Of a stretch of 64,000 nucleotides of DNA, positions 30,757 to 38,637 are shown piece by piece. Origin of the DNA: Flavobacterium oreochromis. Its GTDB lineage: Bacteria; Bacteroidota; Bacteroidia; Flavobacteriales; Flavobacteriaceae. The stretch is taken from positions 1,804,001 to 1,868,000 of the forward strand of contig NZ_CP067377.1 of the NCBI RefSeq assembly GCF_019565455.1, in the 5' to 3' direction. Position 1 is the first letter of the stretch; each line of letters starts with the position of its first letter. The notes beneath the pieces were generated by a model that saw only the letters and a list, made by a program, of their open reading frames with translations, did no database searches and was not told where the DNA came from. A program made the translations under genes and the position numbers.

Positions 30757-31929
30757 ATGGACTCAATTTATTTTACGGAAGATCATCAATTATTCAGAGA
30801 AAGTTTTCGCGATTTTTTACAAAAAGAAGTAGTGCCTCACATTGAAAAATGGGAAAAAGAAGGAGCAATAGAGCGTTTTATTTGGAAAAAATTTGGGGAG
30901 ATGGGTTTTTTTGGGCTAAATTATCCCGAAGCTTACGGAGGATCTAATCTAGACCTATTTTATACAGTAATATTTTTAGAAGAATTACAAAAAGTAAAAT
31001 CATCAGGCTTTGCTGCAGCCATGTGGGCCCATGCTTATTTAGCAATGACTCATTTAAATGCAGAAGGAGATGAACGTATTAAACAAGAATATTTAGCAGC
31101 AAGTATTTCAGGAGATAAAATAGGAGCCCTTTGTATTACAGAACCTTTTGGAGGTAGTGATGTAGCTGGGATGAGAACAACTGCCGAAAAAAAAGGAGAT
31201 AGATTTATTATTAATGGTTCCAAAACTTTTATTACAAATGGAGTCTATGCAGACTATTATGTAGTAGCTGCAAAAACGAATCCAACTTTAGGGAATAAAG
31301 GGATTAGTATCTTTTTAGTAGATGCTAAAACACCTGGAGTTTCCGCTACTAAGTTAGATAAATTAGGTTGGAGAGCTTCTGATACAGCAGAATTAGCGTT
31401 TGATAATGTTGAAATTCCATTGGAGAATTTAATGGGAGAAGAAGGAAAAGGCTTTCCTTACATAATGCAACATTTTGCTTTAGAGCGTTTGATTATGGCT
31501 ATTAATGCACATGCTCGTGCAGAGTATGCCATAGATTATACCCTAGAATACATGGCACAACGAGAAGCTTTTGGAAGTCCAATAAATAAATTCCAAGCTT
31601 TACGACATACAATGGTAGAACATACAACAGAAGTTGAACATTGTAAAGTATTTAATTATGCTGCTGTAGCACGCTTAAATAAAGGAGAATATGTTGTAAA
31701 AGAAGCTACTATGGCAAAATTAAAATCAACAAAAGTAGCTGATTTAGCTATTTATGATTGTTTGCAAATGTTAGGAGGTTATGGATATATGGAAGAATAT
31801 CCGTTGGCTCGTCTGTTACGTGATAGCCGATTAGGACCTATTGGTGGAGGAACATCTGAAATCTTAAAAGAAATTTTATCAAAAATGATCATTGATAATA
31901 AAGATTATAAACCAGCAGTGAAAAAATAA
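30757..31929 (+). CDS. Acyl-CoA dehydrogenase family enzyme
   Basis: The 390-residue flavoprotein shows the three-domain acyl-CoA dehydrogenase fold: N-terminal helices, the FAD/substrate strand ALCITEPFGGSDVAGM and SKTFITNG in the middle, and the C-terminal CLQMLGGYGYMEEYPLARLLRDSR and GGGTSEILKEI. In medium-chain enzymes the catalytic Glu lies just before the Gly-Thr of that last motif; here it is Gly. A Glu is present instead at 243 in ALERLIMA, the position used by isovaleryl- and long-chain enzymes. It therefore probably acts on branched or long acyl-CoAs. It may also be a glutaryl-CoA-like member; the substrate is not certain. Confidence 0.85.
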   Translation: MDSIYFTEDHQLFRESFRDFLQKEVVPHIEKWEKEGAIERFIWKKFGEMGFFGLNYPEAYGGSNLDLFYTVIFLEELQKVKSSGFAAAMWAHAYLAMTHLNAEGDERIKQEYLAASISGDKIGALCITEPFGGSDVAGMRTTAEKKGDRFIINGSKTFITNGVYADYYVVAAKTNPTLGNKGISIFLVDAKTPGVSATKLDKLGWRASDTAELAFDNVEIPLENLMGEEGKGFPYIMQHFALERLIMAINAHARAEYAIDYTLEYMAQREAFGSPINKFQALRHTMVEHTTEVEHCKVFNYAAVARLNKGEYVVKEATMAKLKSTKVADLAIYDCLQMLGGYGYMEEYPLARLLRDSRLGPIGGGTSEILKEILSKMIIDNKDYKPAVKK

Positions 31930-32320
31930 CAATAAATTTTTAAAAATACTTCTTCCTCTCTACTTGATTTATTTAAGCTAGGTTATCATAAAACTTTTAT
32001 AAAGATAATAGATCCGAAAGAGGCTGTCCAAAAAGTAAAAAATCAACGTACTCTTTATGACTCGGATGAAATGAGAAGTCTCATGGTTAGTACTATATCA
32101 TTTTTTCTTTCCTATTCGAGGAGAGTCTTTGAGTAAAATAATGAGATTACAGACTTTAGGACACCCTCTTAGGATCAATAATAAAATAGGTTTGAATATT
32201 TTAAGAAAAATTTTCTTATAATAAAATTTTAATCCGTACTTTAGGCTTAGCGAAAAATAGTTTTTTAACAAAATTATTTTAGTTCCAATCTATTTTTATA
32301 TAAAAGTAAACTAAAATTTA
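31930..32320. other. 391-base gap holding an inverted-repeat element
   Basis: No protein-coding frame is convincing here. The main content is the inverted-repeat element at 32011-32176. The remaining AT-rich 145 bases before 32321 should hold the promoter of the amine oxidase gene, but I see no clean TAnnTTTG box. Confidence 0.5.
32011..32176. repeat. MITE-like element with about 20-bp inverted ends
   Basis: The left end GATCCGAAAGAGGCTGTCC (32011-32029, continuing AAAAAGT) is matched by the inverted right end ACTTTAGGACACCCTCTTAG-GATC finishing at 32176, with one-base differences. The length is 166 bases, with no coding capacity. The end motif GAGGCTGTCCAAAAAGT is close to that of the element at 15745 (GAGGGTGTCTGAAAAGT), so the two belong to one family. 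It follows the acyl-CoA dehydrogenase gene and may also act as its transcription end. Confidence 0.6.
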
Positions 32321-33655
32321 ATGGATAGACGTAAATTTTTAAAACATTCAACAGTGTTGGGTGCTTCGGTTTTGATACCTTCAATTTTAACCTCTTGCGC
32401 TTCTCAAGCAGAAGAGGATAATTCAAAGAATGTAAAAGTATTGATTATTGGTGGAGGAGCAGCAGGATTATTTGCAGGATACACACTAAAGAAAAAAGGA
32501 GTGAGTTTTAAAATTTTAGAAGCTTCTTCAAAATATGGCGGACGTCTAGGAAAACAATCAGGTTTTGCTGATTTTGATATTGATCAAGGAGCAGAATGGC
32601 TGCATTTAGAAAATAGCATAATAGGTAAAATAATTAAAGATACACAAACCAAAATAACTTTGGATGATGTAGAAGTACAATATTGGTATAATAATCAAAT
32701 TAGGCCAACCTTACCTTTAAAGACAGATATTTTTAGGAATGATAACGAGGTTTTTCAAGATATTAGCTATCTGGAACATGCACATCAAAAAGGTTTAGAT
32801 AATTCTTATAATCATATTATAGAGGCCTACGCTGGTGATCAAGGAGCAAGTTCAACTAATATTTCTGCTAAATGGGATAACGAAGAAGCAAAAAAATCAA
32901 ATAGTCAAGAAAAGAATTATAAATTTGGTAAAACTTATTTTGACGTTTTTGAAGACTATGTCGTTCCTTTTGTGAAAGAAGATATAAAATTGAATACAAT
33001 TGTAAAAAAAATTGATTATTCAGGAAAATCAATTGAAGTGACAGATGTAAATGGAGTAACTTTTGTTGCAGATAAAGTAATTGTTACAGTGCCAATTACT
33101 ATTTTAAAGTCAAATGATATTGCATTTAAGCCATCTTTGCCTAGTGAAAAAACTGCAGCTTTTCAAAAAATTGGAATGGAAGCCGGAATGAAAGTGTTTT
33201 TAAAATTTAATAAAAAGTTTTATCCAGATAACTTTATTTATGGAGGTTCAGTTTGTGCTGCATATGGAGACGTTACAATAGGGAAACAAACTAAAGATAA
33301 TATTTTGTTAGCTTTTGTAATGGGGAAACAAGCTCAAGCTCTTTCAGATCTCAATACTAATGAGGCAATAACGAATGCTTTATTAAAAGAATTGGATTCT
33401 ATGTTTGATGGTAAAGCAACTCAATCTTTTGTTAAATCCAGTGTTCAAAATTTTACAAAACATCCATTCATAAGAGGAGCTTATTCTTATAGTCCTGTAG
33501 GTATGGGGAATGCTAGAGAGATTTTAGCACAATCTGTAGATGGGAAAATATTTTTTGCAGGCGAAGCAACTAATTTGCAAGGAGATCATCAGACAGTTCA
33601 TGGAGCTGTGGCTACTGGTGTAGAACAAGCAGAAAAGATAATAGCTCTATTATAA
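32321..33655 (+). CDS. Tat-exported flavin amine oxidase
   Basis: This 444-residue FAD enzyme starts with a twin-arginine signal (MDRRKFLKHSTVLGASVLIP) that also contains a lipobox-like LTSC, so it is probably a folded, exported and perhaps lipid-anchored protein. The FAD-binding motif VLIIGGGAAGLFAGYTLKKKG with downstream Glu (LEASSKYGGRLG) and the C-terminal FFAGEATNLQGDHQTVHGAVATG fit the flavin monoamine oxidase family. The natural substrate (amine, polyamine or other) cannot be read. It stands alone, flanked by AT-rich gaps. Confidence 0.85.
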   Translation: MDRRKFLKHSTVLGASVLIPSILTSCASQAEEDNSKNVKVLIIGGGAAGLFAGYTLKKKGVSFKILEASSKYGGRLGKQSGFADFDIDQGAEWLHLENSIIGKIIKDTQTKITLDDVEVQYWYNNQIRPTLPLKTDIFRNDNEVFQDISYLEHAHQKGLDNSYNHIIEAYAGDQGASSTNISAKWDNEEAKKSNSQEKNYKFGKTYFDVFEDYVVPFVKEDIKLNTIVKKIDYSGKSIEVTDVNGVTFVADKVIVTVPITILKSNDIAFKPSLPSEKTAAFQKIGMEAGMKVFLKFNKKFYPDNFIYGGSVCAAYGDVTIGKQTKDNILLAFVMGKQAQALSDLNTNEAITNALLKELDSMFDGKATQSFVKSSVQNFTKHPFIRGAYSYSPVGMGNAREILAQSVDGKIFFAGEATNLQGDHQTVHGAVATGVEQAEKIIALL

Positions 33656-33981
33656 AATAATAAACAAACCATAAGTTTGATTGTTAGTCAAAAATCAAAT
33701 AAGAATCTAAGTTTTTTTATTTTTTAAAGATTATAAAGAATAATAATATGAATTTTATTTGTTTTATGAGGTGTTAAGAATAACATAGATTTGTTAACTT
33801 TATTTGAAAAAATAAAGATTAAAGTTGTTTAAAAATTAAAATATAGAGTTGGCTTACACTATCTTATTTGTTCAGAGTTAATTTGTATAAATAATTTCTG
33901 TGATGTAAAATAAAAAATTTATAAAATAATTTGAAAATTATAATTCTTAATTCAAAATAAATTATTACGTTTGCATCGAAA
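33656..33981. other. 326-base AT-rich gap before rpsU
   Basis: No coding frame is visible. It should contain the end of the amine oxidase transcript and the rpsU promoter; the clear element is TACGTTTG at 33966-33973. Several short imperfect inverted repeats are present, but none is strong enough to call. Confidence 0.5.
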
Positions 33982-33993
33982 TTGAGAGGAGGT
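33966..33993 (+). promoter_or_regulatory. rpsU -7 box and perfect Shine-Dalgarno
   Basis: TACGTTTG (33966-33973) matches the TAnnTTTG -7 consensus. AGGAGGTG (33987-33994) is an eight-base perfect complement to the CACCUCCU tail of 16S rRNA and lies eight bases before the rpsU ATG at 34003. This is the only strong SD I see in the window; other highly expressed genes such as tuf, rplL and rpoC have A-rich leaders without one. It sets the rpsU start at 34003 rather than the longer frame from 33982. Confidence 0.85.
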
Positions 33994-34002
33994 GTCAAAA
34001 TT

Positions 34003-34197
34003 ATGTTAATTATACCTATTAAAGACGGAGAAAATATCGATAGAGCGTTAAAACGTTATAAAAGAAAATTCGATAAAACAGGAGTTGTGCGTCAATTAAG
34101 ATCACGTCAGCAGTTTACAAAACCTTCTGTAACAAGAAGAGCTGAAGTTCAGAAAGCACAATATATCCAAGGATTAAGAGATGCTGTAGAAAATTAA
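34003..34197 (+). CDS. rpsU: Small ribosomal subunit protein bS21
   Basis: This is a 64-residue basic protein (MLIIPIKDGENIDRALKRYK...) of normal bS21 length. bS21 binds the 30S platform next to the 3' end of 16S rRNA. In Flavobacteriia it helps hide the anti-SD from mRNA. A strong SD on its own message is therefore expected to give feedback: ribosomes lacking bS21 have a free anti-SD and translate rpsU. The start is fixed by that SD and by the family length. A strong terminator follows before xerC. Confidence 0.96.
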   Translation: MLIIPIKDGENIDRALKRYKRKFDKTGVVRQLRSRQQFTKPSVTRRAEVQKAQYIQGLRDAVEN

Positions 34198-34222
34198 TAG
34201 CAAATTATAATCATATATTAAG

Positions 34223-34265
34223 CCGCTAGTTGTAAAAGTTGTACTTTTAGACTAGCGGTTTTTTT
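34223..34265 (+). terminator. Intrinsic terminator after rpsU
   Basis: CCGCTAGT (34223-34230) pairs with ACTAGCGG (34251-34258), with a further inner stem (AAAAGT/ACTTTT), followed by seven T. It lies between rpsU and the recombinase gene. Confidence 0.92.
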
Positions 34266-34282
34266 GTTTCAATTAAAGAGTT

Positions 34283-35176
34283 ATGAGTGAGAATTTAATT
34301 CGTTTTCAGGATTATTTGTTAAAAGAAAAGAAATATTCGTTCTATACAGTTAAGGCTTATGTTAAGGATTTGTTGTTTTTTTCTGATTATTTAGTAGGAA
34401 TAGAAGGAGGGGAATTAGAAGGGGTGACTTATGTGTTGATTAGAGGATGGATTGTGAGTTTAGTTGAGTCGGGTCTTTCAAATCTTACGGTTAATAGGAA
34501 AATGGCTTCTTTAAAAGCATTTTATAAATTTCTTTTAAAGATAAAAGTGATAGAAAATTCTCCTATGTCTCAACATAAATCGTTGAAAATCGAAAGGAAA
34601 GTTCAAGTTCCTTTTTCTGAAAAAGAATTAGAGTTTGCTTTAGCTCAGGTGGAGTATGGTCACGATTTTGAGGGTTTTCGTAATAAATTAATAATTGATT
34701 TGCTTTATACTACGGGTATTAGGCGTTCTGAGTTGATTAATTTACAGGTAGTTAATGTTGATTTTAATTTAAAGACTCTTAAAGTTTTAGGAAAACGCAA
34801 TAAAGAGCGTATTATACCGATTTTGGATGCGATATTTTTAGAAATTAATCAATATTTAGAAGAAAGGAGTCGTTTGTCTTGTGTGTTTGATGAAGAATAT
34901 TTATTTCTTCTTACTAATGGTAAGAAAATGAATGAAACTTTTGTTTACAGGTTAATAAATTATTATCTTAGTATTGTCTCGGAAAAGGTAAAAAAAAGTC
35001 CACATATGCTTAGGCATACTTTTGCGACTCATATGTTAAACCGAGGTGCTGATTTAAATTCAATAAAAGAGTTCTTGGGGCATTCTAGTTTAGCGTCTAC
35101 GCAAGTATATACTCAATCTAGTTTAGGGCAGATAAAAGAGGTGTATAAAAATGCGCATCCGAGAGGTCGAAAGTAG
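34283..35176 (+). CDS. xerC: Tyrosine recombinase XerC/XerD family
   Basis: The 297-residue product has an N-terminal SAM-like core-binding domain (FQDYLLKEKKYSFYTVKAYVKDL) and a C-terminal catalytic domain with the conserved Arg in TGIRRSEL, Lys in LGKRNKER, HMLRHTFATHML (H-x-x-R), the second His in FLGHSSL and the nucleophile Tyr in STQVYTQ. Xer recombinases resolve chromosome dimers at dif. The position between rpsU and hpf, with no phage or integron genes nearby, supports a housekeeping Xer enzyme rather than a mobile integrase. XerC and XerD are hard to separate from sequence alone. Confidence 0.88.
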   Translation: MSENLIRFQDYLLKEKKYSFYTVKAYVKDLLFFSDYLVGIEGGELEGVTYVLIRGWIVSLVESGLSNLTVNRKMASLKAFYKFLLKIKVIENSPMSQHKSLKIERKVQVPFSEKELEFALAQVEYGHDFEGFRNKLIIDLLYTTGIRRSELINLQVVNVDFNLKTLKVLGKRNKERIIPILDAIFLEINQYLEERSRLSCVFDEEYLFLLTNGKKMNETFVYRLINYYLSIVSEKVKKSPHMLRHTFATHMLNRGADLNSIKEFLGHSSLASTQVYTQSSLGQIKEVYKNAHPRGRK

Positions 35177-35213
35177 TTCTTTTAAAATTGTTTAACCTTA
35201 AAAAGATTTAATT

Positions 35214-35516
35214 ATGAAGGTAAATGTTCATGCGGTTAATTTTAACATTGACAAAAAATTGATTTCTTTTACAGATGAAAAAGTAAATAAACTTGAAAAA
35301 TTTTATGACAAAATTGTGTCTGCTGATATTTTTATGAGAGTAGAACAAACTAGTGAAAAAGAAAATAAAGTAGTTGAGGCTAAAATTTTAGTTCCAGGGG
35401 ATGAGTTTGTTGTTAAAAAGACCTGTAAATCATTTGAAGAAGGAGTGGATTTGTCAGTTGATGCTTTGGAAAGATTACTTGTAAAACGCAAGGAAAAACA
35501 GAGGGCGCATGCTTGA
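35214..35516 (+). CDS. hpf: Ribosome hibernation promoting factor, short form
   Basis: This 100-residue protein of the HPF/RaiA family (MKVNVHAVNFNIDKKLISFTDEKVNKLEKF...DLSVDALERLLVKRKEK) has the beta-alpha-beta-beta-beta-alpha pattern and lacks the C-terminal dimerisation domain of long HPF. It binds the 30S decoding centre in slow growth and stabilises inactive ribosomes. It begins 37 bases after the xerC stop and is followed by an A-tract and the tRNA promoter. Confidence 0.92.
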   Translation: MKVNVHAVNFNIDKKLISFTDEKVNKLEKFYDKIVSADIFMRVEQTSEKENKVVEAKILVPGDEFVVKKTCKSFEEGVDLSVDALERLLVKRKEKQRAHA

Positions 35517-35550
35517 TTTGAAAAAAAATAAAAAAAAAAAAAAAAAACTT

Positions 35551-35600
35551 TTGAAATCTAAAATATATGCTTACATTTGCAGTCCGTTAGAAATAGCGGA
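35551..35600 (+). promoter_or_regulatory. tRNA-Thr promoter followed by a leader hairpin
   Basis: TTG at 35551 and TACATTTG at 35572-35579 make a well-spaced -33/-7 pair. AGTCCG (35581-35586) pairs with CGGACT (35597-35602), and six T follow, so a terminator-shaped hairpin begins close to the expected transcription start and ends 7 bases before the tRNA. It may protect or pace the precursor, or it may be the end of the hpf transcript. Confidence 0.65.
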
Positions 35601-35614
35601 CTTTTTTACTGAAT

Positions 35615-35688
35615 GCCGGTGTAGCTCAGCTGGCTAGAGCAGCTGATTTGTAATCAGCAGGTCGTGGGTTCGAGTCCCTCCATCGGCT
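35615..35688 (+). tRNA. tRNA-Thr (anticodon TGT)
   Basis: A full cloverleaf of 74 bases: acceptor GCCGGTG with CATCGGC (one G-U pair), D-arm GCTC...GAGC, anticodon stem GCTGA/TCAGC with loop TTTGTAA (anticodon TGT) and the T-arm GTGGG-TTCGAGT-CCCTC region. CCA is not encoded. It decodes ACA. Confidence 0.95.
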
Positions 35689-35690
35689 CT

Positions 35691-35720
35691 TTGAAATATT
35701 GAAAAAATGTTTTATATTTG
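35691..35720 (+). promoter_or_regulatory. tRNA-Tyr promoter
   Basis: TTG at 35691 and TATATTTG at 35713-35720 form a -33/-7 pair, with 19 bases between. The promoter sits just after the tRNA-Thr gene and is followed by a short CACTCC...GAGGTG leader hairpin before the tRNA-Tyr gene. Confidence 0.6.
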
Positions 35721-35755
35721 CACTCCGAAACGAGGTGTGAAATAAAAAGTAAGGC

Positions 35756-35836
35756 GGGGAGATACTCAAGCGGCCAACGAGGACGGACTGTAAATCCGTT
35801 GGGAAACCTTCGCAGGTTCGAATCCTGCTCTCCCCA
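35756..35836 (+). tRNA. tRNA-Tyr (anticodon GTA)
   Basis: A class II tRNA of 81 bases with a long variable arm: acceptor GGGGAGA with TCTCCCC, discriminator A, anticodon stem ACGGA/TCCGT with loop CTGTAAA (anticodon GTA) and T-arm GCAGG-TTCGAAT-CCTGC. It decodes UAU/UAC. Confidence 0.95.
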
Positions 35837-35914
35837 CAAGATGAGTTTGAGAGTTTCAAGTTTCAGGTTGTATTCGAAACGTGAAGCTTTTAATAAGAAA
35901 CCTAAAACTTTACC

Positions 35915-35986
35915 GCCGGTGTAGCTCAGGGGTAGAGTGCTTCCTTGGTAAGGAAGAGGTCACGGGTTCAAATCCCGTCATTGGCT
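35915..35986 (+). tRNA. tRNA-Thr (anticodon GGT)
   Basis: A cloverleaf of 72 bases: acceptor GCCGGTG with CATTGGC (two G-U pairs), anticodon stem CTTCC/GGAAG with loop TTGGTAA (anticodon GGT) and T-arm ACGGG-TTCAAAT-CCCGT. It decodes ACC/ACU. No separate TAnnTTTG box is seen before it, so it is probably processed from the tRNA-Tyr transcript. Confidence 0.95.
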
Positions 35987-36040
35987 CACAAGATTTTTTT
36001 GAACACTAATTATTATAACTAAGATTAAAAATTAAGTAAA

Positions 36041-37228
36041 ATGGCAAAAGAAAGTTTTAATCGTTCGAAACCGCACTTAAATATCGGTACTATCGGACAC
36101 GTAGACCACGGAAAGACTACTTTAACTGCTGCGATCACTAAAGTATTATCTGATGCAGGTTACTGTCAAGCTAAGTCGTTCGACCAAATCGATAACGCTC
36201 CAGAAGAGAAAGAAAGAGGTATTACAATTAATACATCTCACGTAGAATATGAAACAGCTAACCGTCACTACGCTCACGTAGACTGTCCAGGTCACGCGGA
36301 TTACGTTAAGAACATGGTTACTGGTGCTGCTCAAATGGACGGTGCTATCTTAGTGGTTGCTGCTACTGATGGTCCAATGCCACAAACTCGTGAGCATATC
36401 TTATTAGGTCGTCAGGTTGGTATTCCTCGTATCGTTGTTTTCATGAACAAAGTGGATATGGTTGATGATGCTGAGTTATTAGAGTTAGTAGAAATGGAAA
36501 TCCGTGATTTATTATCTTTCTATGAGTATGATGGAGATAACGGTCCAGTAGTTCAAGGTTCTGCTTTAGGTGGATTAAATAATGATCCAACATGGGTTCC
36601 TAAAATCATTGAATTAATGGAAGCTGTTGATGCTTGGATTGAAGAGCCAGTTCGTGATAACGAAAAACCATTCTTAATGCCAGTTGAAGACGTGTTTACA
36701 ATTACAGGTCGTGGTACAGTTGCAACAGGTCGTATTGAAACAGGTGTTGCTAATACAGGTGATCCAGTTGAAATCATTGGTATGGGAGCTGATAAATTAA
36801 CTTCTACAATTACAGGGGTTGAGATGTTCCGTAAAATATTAGATAGAGGTGAGGCTGGTGATAACGTAGGTTTATTATTACGTGGTATTGATAAAGCTGA
36901 TATCCGTCGTGGTATGGTTATTTGTAAGCCAGGTTCAGTGAAACCACACGCTAAATTTAAAGCAGAGGTTTATATCTTGAAAAAAGAAGAAGGTGGACGT
37001 CACACTCCATTCCATAACAACTACCGTCCTCAGTTCTATGTACGTACAACTGACGTAACAGGTACAATTTCATTACCTGAAGGTGTTGAGATGGTTATGC
37101 CAGGTGATAACTTAACAATTACTGTAGAGTTATTAAATCCAATTGCATTAAACGTAGGTTTACGTTTCGCTATCCGTGAAGGAGGTAGAACAGTTGGTGC
37201 TGGTCAGGTAACTGAAATATTAGACTAA
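36041..37228 (+). CDS. tuf: Elongation factor Tu
   Basis: EF-Tu delivers aminoacyl-tRNA to the ribosome. The 395-residue protein has G1 GHVDHGKTT, the switch I region [16 protein letters not shown]3 DCPGHADY, G4 NKVD and the two C-terminal beta-barrels ending [14 protein letters not shown]. Codon use is markedly biased (frequent CGT and GGT), fitting very high expression. It follows the tRNA cluster closely, the usual tRNA-tuf-secE order. Confidence 0.98.
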   Translation: MAKESFNRSKPHLNIGTIGHVDHGKTTLTAAITKVLSDAGYCQAKSFDQIDNAPEEKERGITINTSHVEYETANRHYAHVDCPGHADYVKNMVTGAAQMDGAILVVAATDGPMPQTREHILLGRQVGIPRIVVFMNKVDMVDDAELLELVEMEIRDLLSFYEYDGDNGPVVQGSALGGLNNDPTWVPKIIELMEAVDAWIEEPVRDNEKPFLMPVEDVFTITGRGTVATGRIETGVANTGDPVEIIGMGADKLTSTITGVEMFRKILDRGEAGDNVGLLLRGIDKADIRRGMVICKPGSVKPHAKFKAEVYILKKEEGGRHTPFHNNYRPQFYVRTTDVTGTISLPEGVEMVMPGDNLTITVELLNPIALNVGLRFAIREGGRTVGAGQVTEILD

Positions 37229-37252
37229 TTTTAGTCAAAATAAATACAAAAA

Positions 37253-37273
37253 CCAGCAGTTATATGCTGCTGG
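37253..37273 (+). terminator. Hairpin after tuf (weak terminator or processing site)
   Basis: CCAGCAG (37253-37259) pairs with CTGCTGG (37267-37273), extended by A-T pairs on both sides. Only a short TTTAT follows, so termination is likely partial; it may mark RNA processing between tuf and tRNA-Trp. Confidence 0.5.
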
Positions 37274-37283
37274 TTTATAAAAT

Positions 37284-37355
37284 ACGGGCGTAGTACAAGG
37301 GTCAGTATAGCGGTCTCCAAAACCGTTGATGGGGGTTCGAATCCCTCCGCCCGTG
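37284..37355 (+). tRNA. tRNA-Trp (anticodon CCA)
   Basis: A cloverleaf of 72 bases: acceptor ACGGGCG with CGCCCGT, discriminator G as expected for Trp, anticodon stem GCGGT/ACCGT with loop CTCCAAA (anticodon CCA) and T-arm GGGGG-TTCGAAT-CCCTC. Placement between tuf and secE is the conserved order. Confidence 0.95.
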
Positions 37356-37370
37356 CAAATAAGAAATATA

Positions 37371-37568
37371 ATGAACAAAGTGACTAATTATATATCAGAA
37401 GCTTTTGAAGAGTTTAAGTCAAATGTGACTTGGCCAGGATGGGAAGAGGTTCAGAAACTAACTGTAGTTGTGGCCATCTTCTCTGTCATTTTTGCCCTAG
37501 CCACTTGGGGTGTTGACGAAATTTTTACTAAAACAATTGAGGGTTTCTTTAATTTGTTAAAAGGATAA
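37371..37568 (+). CDS. secE: Preprotein translocase subunit SecE
   Basis: The 65-residue short SecE has an amphipathic helix (YISEAFEEFKSNVTWPGWEEVQKLT) and a single membrane helix (VVVAIFSVIFALATWGVDEIF). SecE clamps SecY in the inner-membrane translocon. The start at ATG 37371 is chosen because the longer frame from 37326 reads through the end of tRNA-Trp. It is directly followed by nusG. Confidence 0.95.
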   Translation: MNKVTNYISEAFEEFKSNVTWPGWEEVQKLTVVVAIFSVIFALATWGVDEIFTKTIEGFFNLLKG

Positions 37569-37577
37569 AATAGAATT

Positions 37578-38128
37578 ATGGCTGAAACTAGTGTGAAGAA
37601 GTGGTATGTTGTAAGGGCTGTAAGTGGTCAAGAAAATAAAGTTAAATCCTACATCGAGCAAGAAATTAATCGTGTAGGAATGGCTGATTATATATCACAA
37701 GTATTAGTACCAACTGAAAAAGTAGTGACGGTACGTGATGGTAAAAAATTAGTAAAGAAAGAGTTTATTTTCCTGGTTATGTAATGATCGAAGCAAACTT
37801 AACAGGAGAAATACCTCATATTATAAAGTCTATTACAGGTGTAATTGGTTTCTTAGGTGAAGTAAAAGGCGGAGATCCTGTGCCTTTGCGTCAATCGGAA
37901 GTTAATAGAATGTTAGGAAAAGTAGATGAATTAGCAACTACTGTAGATCATGGATCTATTCCATATTCTGTTGGTGAGACGATAAAAGTTATTGATGGTC
38001 CGTTCAATGGATTTAACGGTACTATTGAAAATATAAATGAAGAAAAACGTAAACTAGAAGTAATGGTAAAAATATTCGGAAGAAAAACACCATTAGAGTT
38101 AAGTTTCGTTCAGGTAGAAAAAGTATAA
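37578..38128 (+). CDS. nusG: Transcription termination/antitermination factor NusG (one frameshift)
   Basis: The N-terminal NGN domain (KKWYVVRAVSGQENKVKSYIEQEINR) and the C-terminal KOW domain (GETIKVIDGPFNGFNGTIENINEEKRKLEV) are both present but in different frames. The break is a four-T run at 37769-37773; five T give KKEFIFPGYVMIEANLTG, exactly the family sequence. NusG is essential or nearly so and links RNA polymerase to the ribosome and Rho, so this is almost certainly a sequencing error. The corrected length is 183 residues. Confidence 0.95.
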
Positions 38129-38145
38129 TATTTATTTATATAATT

Positions 38146-38186
38146 CACATCAATCGCTTCCAATGATCGATGTGCTTAATTTTTTT
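38146..38186 (+). promoter_or_regulatory. Leader hairpin before rplK (attenuator or L1-type site)
   Basis: CACATCAAT (38146-38154) pairs with ATCGATGTG (38166-38174), followed by CTTAA and a seven-T run at 38180-38186, only four bases before the rplK ATG. The shape is that of an intrinsic terminator inside the nusG-rplK interval. In many bacteria ribosomal protein uL1 represses the L11-L1 message near this point, so this is a candidate regulatory structure. Confidence 0.5.
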
Positions 38187-38190
38187 AAAA

Positions 38191-38631
38191 ATGGCTAAAG
38201 AAGTTAGTAAAGTAGTTAAACTACAAGTAAAGGGAGGTGCTGCGAACCCGTCGCCACCGGTTGGACCTGCTTTGGGAGCTGCTGGGGTTAACATCATGGA
38301 GTTCTGTAAGCAATTTAATGCAAGAACACAAGATAAACCAGGCAAAGTATTACCAGTACAAATTACTGTGTACAAAGACAAATCGTTTGATTTTGTTGTT
38401 AAAACTCCACCTGCTGCTATTCAATTATTAGAAGCTGCTAAAATTAAATCAGGGTCTGGACAGCCAAATCGTAAAAAAGTGGCTAGCGTATCTTGGGATC
38501 AAATCCGTACAATCGCTGAAGACAAAATGCCTGATTTAAATGCTTTCACAATTGAAAAAGCAATGAGCATGATAGCTGGAACAGCTAGATCTATGGGTAT
38601 TACTGTAACTGGAGATTCTCCTTTAAACTAA
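38191..38631 (+). CDS. rplK: Large ribosomal subunit protein uL11
   Basis: The 146-residue protein ([29 protein letters not shown]) has the N-terminal proline-rich domain and the C-terminal RNA-binding domain ([25 protein letters not shown]). It forms the GTPase-associated stalk base on 23S rRNA. The start at 38191 matches the family; an upstream in-frame ATG at 38170 lies in the hairpin region. rplA follows after six bases. Confidence 0.97.
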   Translation: MAKEVSKVVKLQVKGGAANPSPPVGPALGAAGVNIMEFCKQFNARTQDKPGKVLPVQITVYKDKSFDFVVKTPPAAIQLLEAAKIKSGSGQPNRKKVASVSWDQIRTIAEDKMPDLNAFTIEKAMSMIAGTARSMGITVTGDSPLN

Positions 38632-38637
38632 GAGAAA

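Noticed and set aside
34283..35176. Phage or integron integrase marking a mobile island.
   Set aside because: The recombinase sits in the conserved rpsU-hpf-tuf block with no attachment repeats or phage genes, so it is a housekeeping Xer protein.
35626..35924. Open frames on both strands across the tRNA cluster.
   Set aside because: They read through three clear tRNA cloverleafs and have no protein features.
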